From positions 3,348,001-3,412,000 of the forward strand of contig LR134135.1 in assembly GCA_900635465.1 (NCBI GenBank): a DNA stretch of 64,000 nt. Direction: 5' to 3'. Position 1 is the first letter of the stretch. Every line of letters begins with the position of its first letter. A model generated the notes under the pieces. That model saw only the letters and a program-made list of their open reading frames with translations, did not search any database and was not told the origin of the DNA. The DNA comes from Lelliottia amnigena. Its GTDB lineage: Bacteria > Pseudomonadota > Gammaproteobacteria > Enterobacterales > Enterobacteriaceae. Positions 60,633 through 64,000 of the stretch are shown here, one piece after another. The position numbers and the translations under genes are program-made.

Positions 60633-61662
60633 AATCACCCGAGGTGTTGATAAGTTCCCTGACAACGCTGGTGGCGAAGCTACCTGCCGGTAGCCAGAAG
60701 CGTAACTCGACGGTTACGTCGTCCCACCAGTTCCAGCTAAGCTGCTGCGGATAGAGCAGCATCGCGCGGCGCGCCGCCTCGACTTTCTCCCGCATCAGCA
60801 ATGATTGTAATTCTGGCGCATCGGCAATCGCCGCCTGTTCGGCCGCGAGCGCATCGCCCTGCGTGCCCCACTCTCCCGAGCCGGGCATCGCGGCGGTAAT
60901 CATCAGCGTTTTATTATCAACGCGCGCCTGCACATCGGTGATTTCTTCCGCTGTGGCCACAAACCAACTGCCGCGTCCCGCTAATTGTAGCGCATCGCCG
61001 ACAACAACTTGATTCGCGTCCGGTTTTTTCAGTCGTTCACTCACAATCTGATTAAACAACGCGCTGCGGGCTGCCGACAACCAAAAACTGCGCTTATTCC
61101 TGTCACGCACCGGCGCATCACTTTGCGCCCAGCGCAACGCACCCAGCAAATTGCTGCCGCCGATACCGAAACGCTGTGCGCCGAAGTAGTTTGGCACGCC
61201 CTGCTCCGCGATCGCGGTCAGGCGTTTTTCCACGTCGTCACGATCCGTCACTTCGCGCAGAATCAAGGTGAAGGCATTGCCCTGAAGCGCGCCTAAACGC
61301 AGCTTGCGCTTATGACGGGCGTATTCCAGCACTTTACAGCCTTCAAGCTCAAATTGACTTAAATCAGGCATCGCATTGCCAGGAACGCGGGCGCAAAGCC
61401 ACTGTTCCGTTACGGCGTGTTTGTCTTTTTGACCGGCAAAACTCACTTCGCGGGCATGGATTTTAAGGAATTTCGCGAGCGCGTCAGCGACAAAACGGGT
61501 GTTACAGCCATTTTTCAGAATACGCACGAGAATGTGTTCACCCTCGCCGTCAGGCTCAAAACCTAAATCTTCTACCACCACGAAATCTTCGGGATTGGCT
61601 TTTAGCAGGCCAGCCCCCTGCGGTTTTCCGTGCAGATAAGTCAGATTCTCAAACTCTGTCAT
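60613..61662 (-). CDS. truD: tRNA pseudouridine(13) synthase TruD
   Basis: 349 residues. Makes pseudouridine 13 in tRNA-Glu. Catalytic aspartate in [13 protein letters not shown] and the TruD insertion domain are present. Overlaps ispF by 4 bases and surE by 20. Confidence 0.97.
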   Translation of the reverse strand: MTEFENLTYLHGKPQGAGLLKANPEDFVVVEDLGFEPDGEGEHILVRILKNGCNTRFVADALAKFLKIHAREVSFAGQKDKHAVTEQWLCARVPGNAMPDLSQFELEGCKVLEYARHKRKLRLGALQGNAFTLILREVTDRDDVEKRLTAIAEQGVPNYFGAQRFGIGGSNLLGALRWAQSDAPVRDRNKRSFWLSAARSALFNQIVSERLKKPDANQVVVGDALQLAGRGSWFVATAEEITDVQARVDNKTLMITAAMPGSGEWGTQGDALAAEQAAIADAPELQSLLMREKVEAARRAMLLYPQQLSWNWWDDVTVELRFWLPAGSFATSVVRELINTSGDYANIAE

Positions 61663-62138
61663 TTGGCCGCCTTCACCAGCAGCGCAACCGCTTCGCAGGC
61701 GATGCCTTCGCCGCGCCCGGTAAATCCAAGTTTCTCGGTGGTGGTCGCTTTAACATTCACGTCGTCCATATGACAACCCAGATCTTCGGCGATAAACACG
61801 CGCATCTGCGGGATATGCGTCAGCATTTTTGGCGCCTGCGCAATAATGGTCACGTCAACGTTGCCGAGCGTGTAGCCCTTCGCCTGAATACGTCGCCAGG
61901 CTTCACGCAGCAGTTCGCGGCTATCCGCCCCTTTAAAGGCCGGATCGGTATCCGGGAACAGCTTGCCGATATCGCCCAGCGCCGCAGCGCCCAGCAGGGC
62001 GTCGGTCAGGGCGTGCAGCGCCACATCGCCATCGGAGTGCGCCAGCAGTCCTTTCTCAAAAGGAATGCGCACGCCGCCAATGATAATCGGGCCAACGCCG
62101 CCAAAGGCGTGTACGTCAAAACCGTGTCCAATTCGCAT
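61659..62138 (-). CDS. ispF: 2-C-methyl-D-erythritol 2,4-cyclodiphosphate synthase IspF
   Basis: 159 residues, homotrimeric enzyme of the MEP isoprenoid pathway. Zinc ligands in GFDVHAFG and [11 protein letters not shown]. Its ATG overlaps the ispD stop by one base (TAATG). Confidence 0.97.
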   Translation of the reverse strand: MRIGHGFDVHAFGGVGPIIIGGVRIPFEKGLLAHSDGDVALHALTDALLGAAALGDIGKLFPDTDPAFKGADSRELLREAWRRIQAKGYTLGNVDVTIIAQAPKMLTHIPQMRVFIAEDLGCHMDDVNVKATTTEKLGFTGRGEGIACEAVALLVKAAK

Positions 62139-62849
62139 TATGCGTTCTCCTGATAGGTCATACGGGTAAGATAAAATTCCGCGAGCTGTAAATCTTCGGG
62201 GCGCGTCACTTTGATATTATCAGCGCGTCCTTCTACAAGCTCAGGATGGAAACCACAATATTCCAGCGCCGAGGCTTCATCGGTGATGGTTGCGCCCTCG
62301 TTGAGCGCACGGGTTAAGCAATCATGAAGCAGTTCGCGGGGGAAAAAATTGGGGCGTCAGCGCGTGCCAAAGATCAACGCGCTCAACGGTGTGAGCAATA
62401 TGATTCAGCCCTGGCTCCGCACGCTTCATGGTGTCGCGTACCGGCGCGGCCAGAATACCGCCCACAGCGCTTGTTTCGCTTATCGCCAGCAAACGTGCGA
62501 GATCGTCCGGGTGTAAACAGGGACGCGCGGCATCGTGAACCAATACCCACGCGGCATTCCCCGCCGCACGAATGCCAGCCAGCACCGAGTCGGCACGTTC
62601 GGTGCCACCGTCAACAACGGTAATTTGCGGATGATTCGCCAGCGGTAGGGCGGCAAAACGGGCATCGCCCGGACTGATAGCGATAACGACGCGCGTCACC
62701 CGTGGATTTGCCAGCAGCGCCGCCACGGTATGTTCAAGGATCGTTTTATCACCGATTGAAAGGTATTGCTTAGGACACTCTGTCTGCATGCGCCGACCAA
62801 AGCCAGCGGCCGGTACCACGGCGCATACATCCGAAAAAGTCACTGCCAT
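62138..62849 (-). pseudogene. ispD: MEP cytidylyltransferase IspD, frameshifted once
   Basis: Transfers CMP to methylerythritol phosphate, upstream of IspE and IspF in the same pathway. N-terminal CTP-binding [17 protein letters not shown] and [10 protein letters not shown] are intact. The frame is lost at an A6 run (62343-62348; T6 when read, five expected) after LTPQFF. Removing one base gives 236 residues, the E. coli length, ending at 62138. ispD is essential in E. coli, so a sequencing error is likely. Confidence 0.92.
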
Positions 62850-62868
62850 GTCGTAATCCTGGGCCTGA

Positions 62869-63180
62869 TTATCGATTATTTTGTGCTGAGCCCTGGTTGC
62901 GTTTAGACGCATCCGGCACCAGACGATAAAAGGTTTCGTCCGGTTTAGTCATACTGAGTTCGTTACGTGCGCGTTCCTCAATCGCCTCTTGCCCGCCATT
63001 GAGGTCATCAATTTCGGCAAAAAGTTGATCGTTTCGCGCTTTAAGTTTTGCGTTCGTTGCCTGCTGTGCCGTCACGTCATCGTTGACGCGACCGTAGTCA
63101 TGAAGACCGTTCTTACCGAACCACAGCGAATACTGTAGCCAGACCAGCAAGGCCAGCAACAGCAGCGTTAGTTTACCCAT
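62869..63180 (-). CDS. ftsB: Cell division protein FtsB
   Basis: 103 residues, E. coli length. Short cytoplasmic tail, one membrane helix (about 3-21) and a periplasmic coiled coil; forms the FtsQLB complex at the division septum. First gene of ftsB-ispDF-truD-surE. Confidence 0.97.
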
Positions 63181-63346
63181 CCTGCCCCCTGAAAAACGGC
63201 ATCATCATCCCACAACTTTGCCCCTGACTCTACTCTGGGGCGACGGAGATGCCGCAACATCGCGGGCAAATGTACCACATTTTTGCCACGGATACGTAAG
63301 CACAACAAAGGCACATTATTCGTTACGATTTGAATTATGGCTGAAG

Positions 63347-63670
63347 TTAACCCATCAGCCATAAAAACAGCAGACCGAAGATGGCGACAACCGCCACAAT
63401 CGTGATCAAGGTGGTATAAAGCAGTTTGCCATTGAGCAGCGAGTGCAGCGCAATGCCGACCACAACCGCCACGGGCATCAGCGCCAGAAAGAAAGGCCAG
63501 GTGTAGAGGAAGAAAAACAGCGTGTTGCGGCCATAGATCAGGAACGGAATGCCGAGCGCCAGCAACCACGAGACGAAGCCCACCACGGCCCCAGGCAGTG
63601 ACCAGGTCGTCTCGTCATTGGTCGATAACGTTTCCGACCCGCTGATAATGTAATTCTGACTGTTGCGCAT
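63347..63670 (-). CDS. ygbE: Inner-membrane protein YgbE (DUF3561)
   Basis: 107 residues with three hydrophobic segments, similar to E. coli YgbE over its length (TTWSLPGAVVGF, FFLYTWPFFLALMPVAVVVG). Role unknown. Start at 63670 gives MRNSQN as in E. coli. Lies between cysC and ftsB. Confidence 0.9.
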   Translation of the reverse strand: MRNSQNYIISGSETLSTNDETTWSLPGAVVGFVSWLLALGIPFLIYGRNTLFFFLYTWPFFLALMPVAVVVGIALHSLLNGKLLYTTLITIVAVVAIFGLLFLWLMG

Positions 63671-63721
63671 AACGAATCCTGTGGCCGATGACAACCGGAT
63701 AGCTCACTATCCGATACCGTC

Positions 63722-64000
63722 TCAGGATCTGATAATATCGTCCTGTCGGAGCAGGTCTAATAATTGGCTTACTAAATTTGTTACCAATTGTTGACCATCC
63801 AGGTGAATCTCTGGCGATTCAGGCGCTTCGTAAACCGCATCAATCCCCGTGAAATTCTTCAGTTCTCCGGCACGCGCCTTTTTGTACAGCCCTTTCGGAT
63901 CGCGCGTTTCGCAGATCGCCAGCGGCGTATCGACGAAGACTTCAACAAACCGATTCTCTCCGACGCGCTCGCGCACCATCTGGCGTTCCGCGCGGTGCGG
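63722..64000 (-). CDS. cysC: Adenylyl-sulfate kinase CysC (5' end outside window)
   Basis: C-terminal 92 residues of APS kinase, which phosphorylates adenylyl sulfate to PAPS in sulfate assimilation. The segment [20 protein letters not shown], then [17 protein letters not shown], is diagnostic. The frame is open at the window edge; the ATP-binding N-terminus is not visible. Confidence 0.96.
   Translation of the reverse strand, partial: PHRAERQMVRERVGENRFVEVFVDTPLAICETRDPKGLYKKARAGELKNFTGIDAVYEAPESPEIHLDGQQLVTNLVSQLLDLLRQDDIIRS

Overview
The window is chromosomal DNA of a member of the Enterobacteriaceae. Gene order and near-identical proteins (CsrA, RecA, MutS, RpoS, LuxS, the Hyc/Hyp set) match the E. 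coli segment running from emrRAB to cysC. It is not E. coli itself. ygaZH and the srl (sorbitol) operon are absent from their usual places, and several operons are extra. An Enterobacter/Lelliottia/Leclercia-type species is plausible, but the genus cannot be fixed from this window.

Layout. 1-4782: end of a YgaY-like MFS gene, then the emrRAB multidrug efflux operon. 4894-7304: an extra, fungal/actinobacterial-type 2-isopropylmalate synthase facing an AraC-type regulator. 7346-10633: luxS, the sRNA micA, gshA, yqaA, yqaB. 10754-11675: four tRNA-Arg(ACG) genes with three spacer repeats, and tRNA-Ser(GCT). 12018-17421: csrA, alaS, recX, recA, pncC. 17552-20082: a zinc-type ABC transporter operon with a Zur-type operator and an apparently unannotated 35-residue membrane peptide as its first cistron. 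20258-22526: mltB and gutQ. 22523-26803: the nitric-oxide system norR/norVW with three NorR sites and a sigma54 promoter.

27314-49169 is the formate hydrogenlyase locus: a nickel permease, hypF and hydN; the ascG/ascFB beta-glucoside genes; hycABCDEFGHI; hypABCDE; fhlA. FhlA with sigma54 would switch on the hyc, hyp and hydN units together. HypA-F, HycI and the nickel permease build the [NiFe] centre of HycE. 49370-53429 is a siderophore-type ABC importer plus an MFS protein with a Fur-like site, then ygbA, a short SymE-like gene with a LexA-like box, and mutS. 56957-64000: rpoS, nlpD, pcm, surE, truD, ispF, ispD, ftsB, ygbE and the end of cysC.

Data quality. Seven conserved genes (yqaB, alaS, hypF, ascB, hycG, hycF, ispD) carry about twelve single-base indels, mostly in short homopolymers. 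Restoring one base at each site gives proteins of the usual length. alaS and ispD are essential in relatives, so sequencing or assembly error is the most economical explanation. No CRISPR array, prophage or insertion sequence was seen. The most interesting signals are the small peptide coupled to the zinc transporter, the SOS-linked SymE-like gene, the nickel permease in the hydN-hypF unit, and a hairpin that would hide the ribosome binding site of the extra LeuA.
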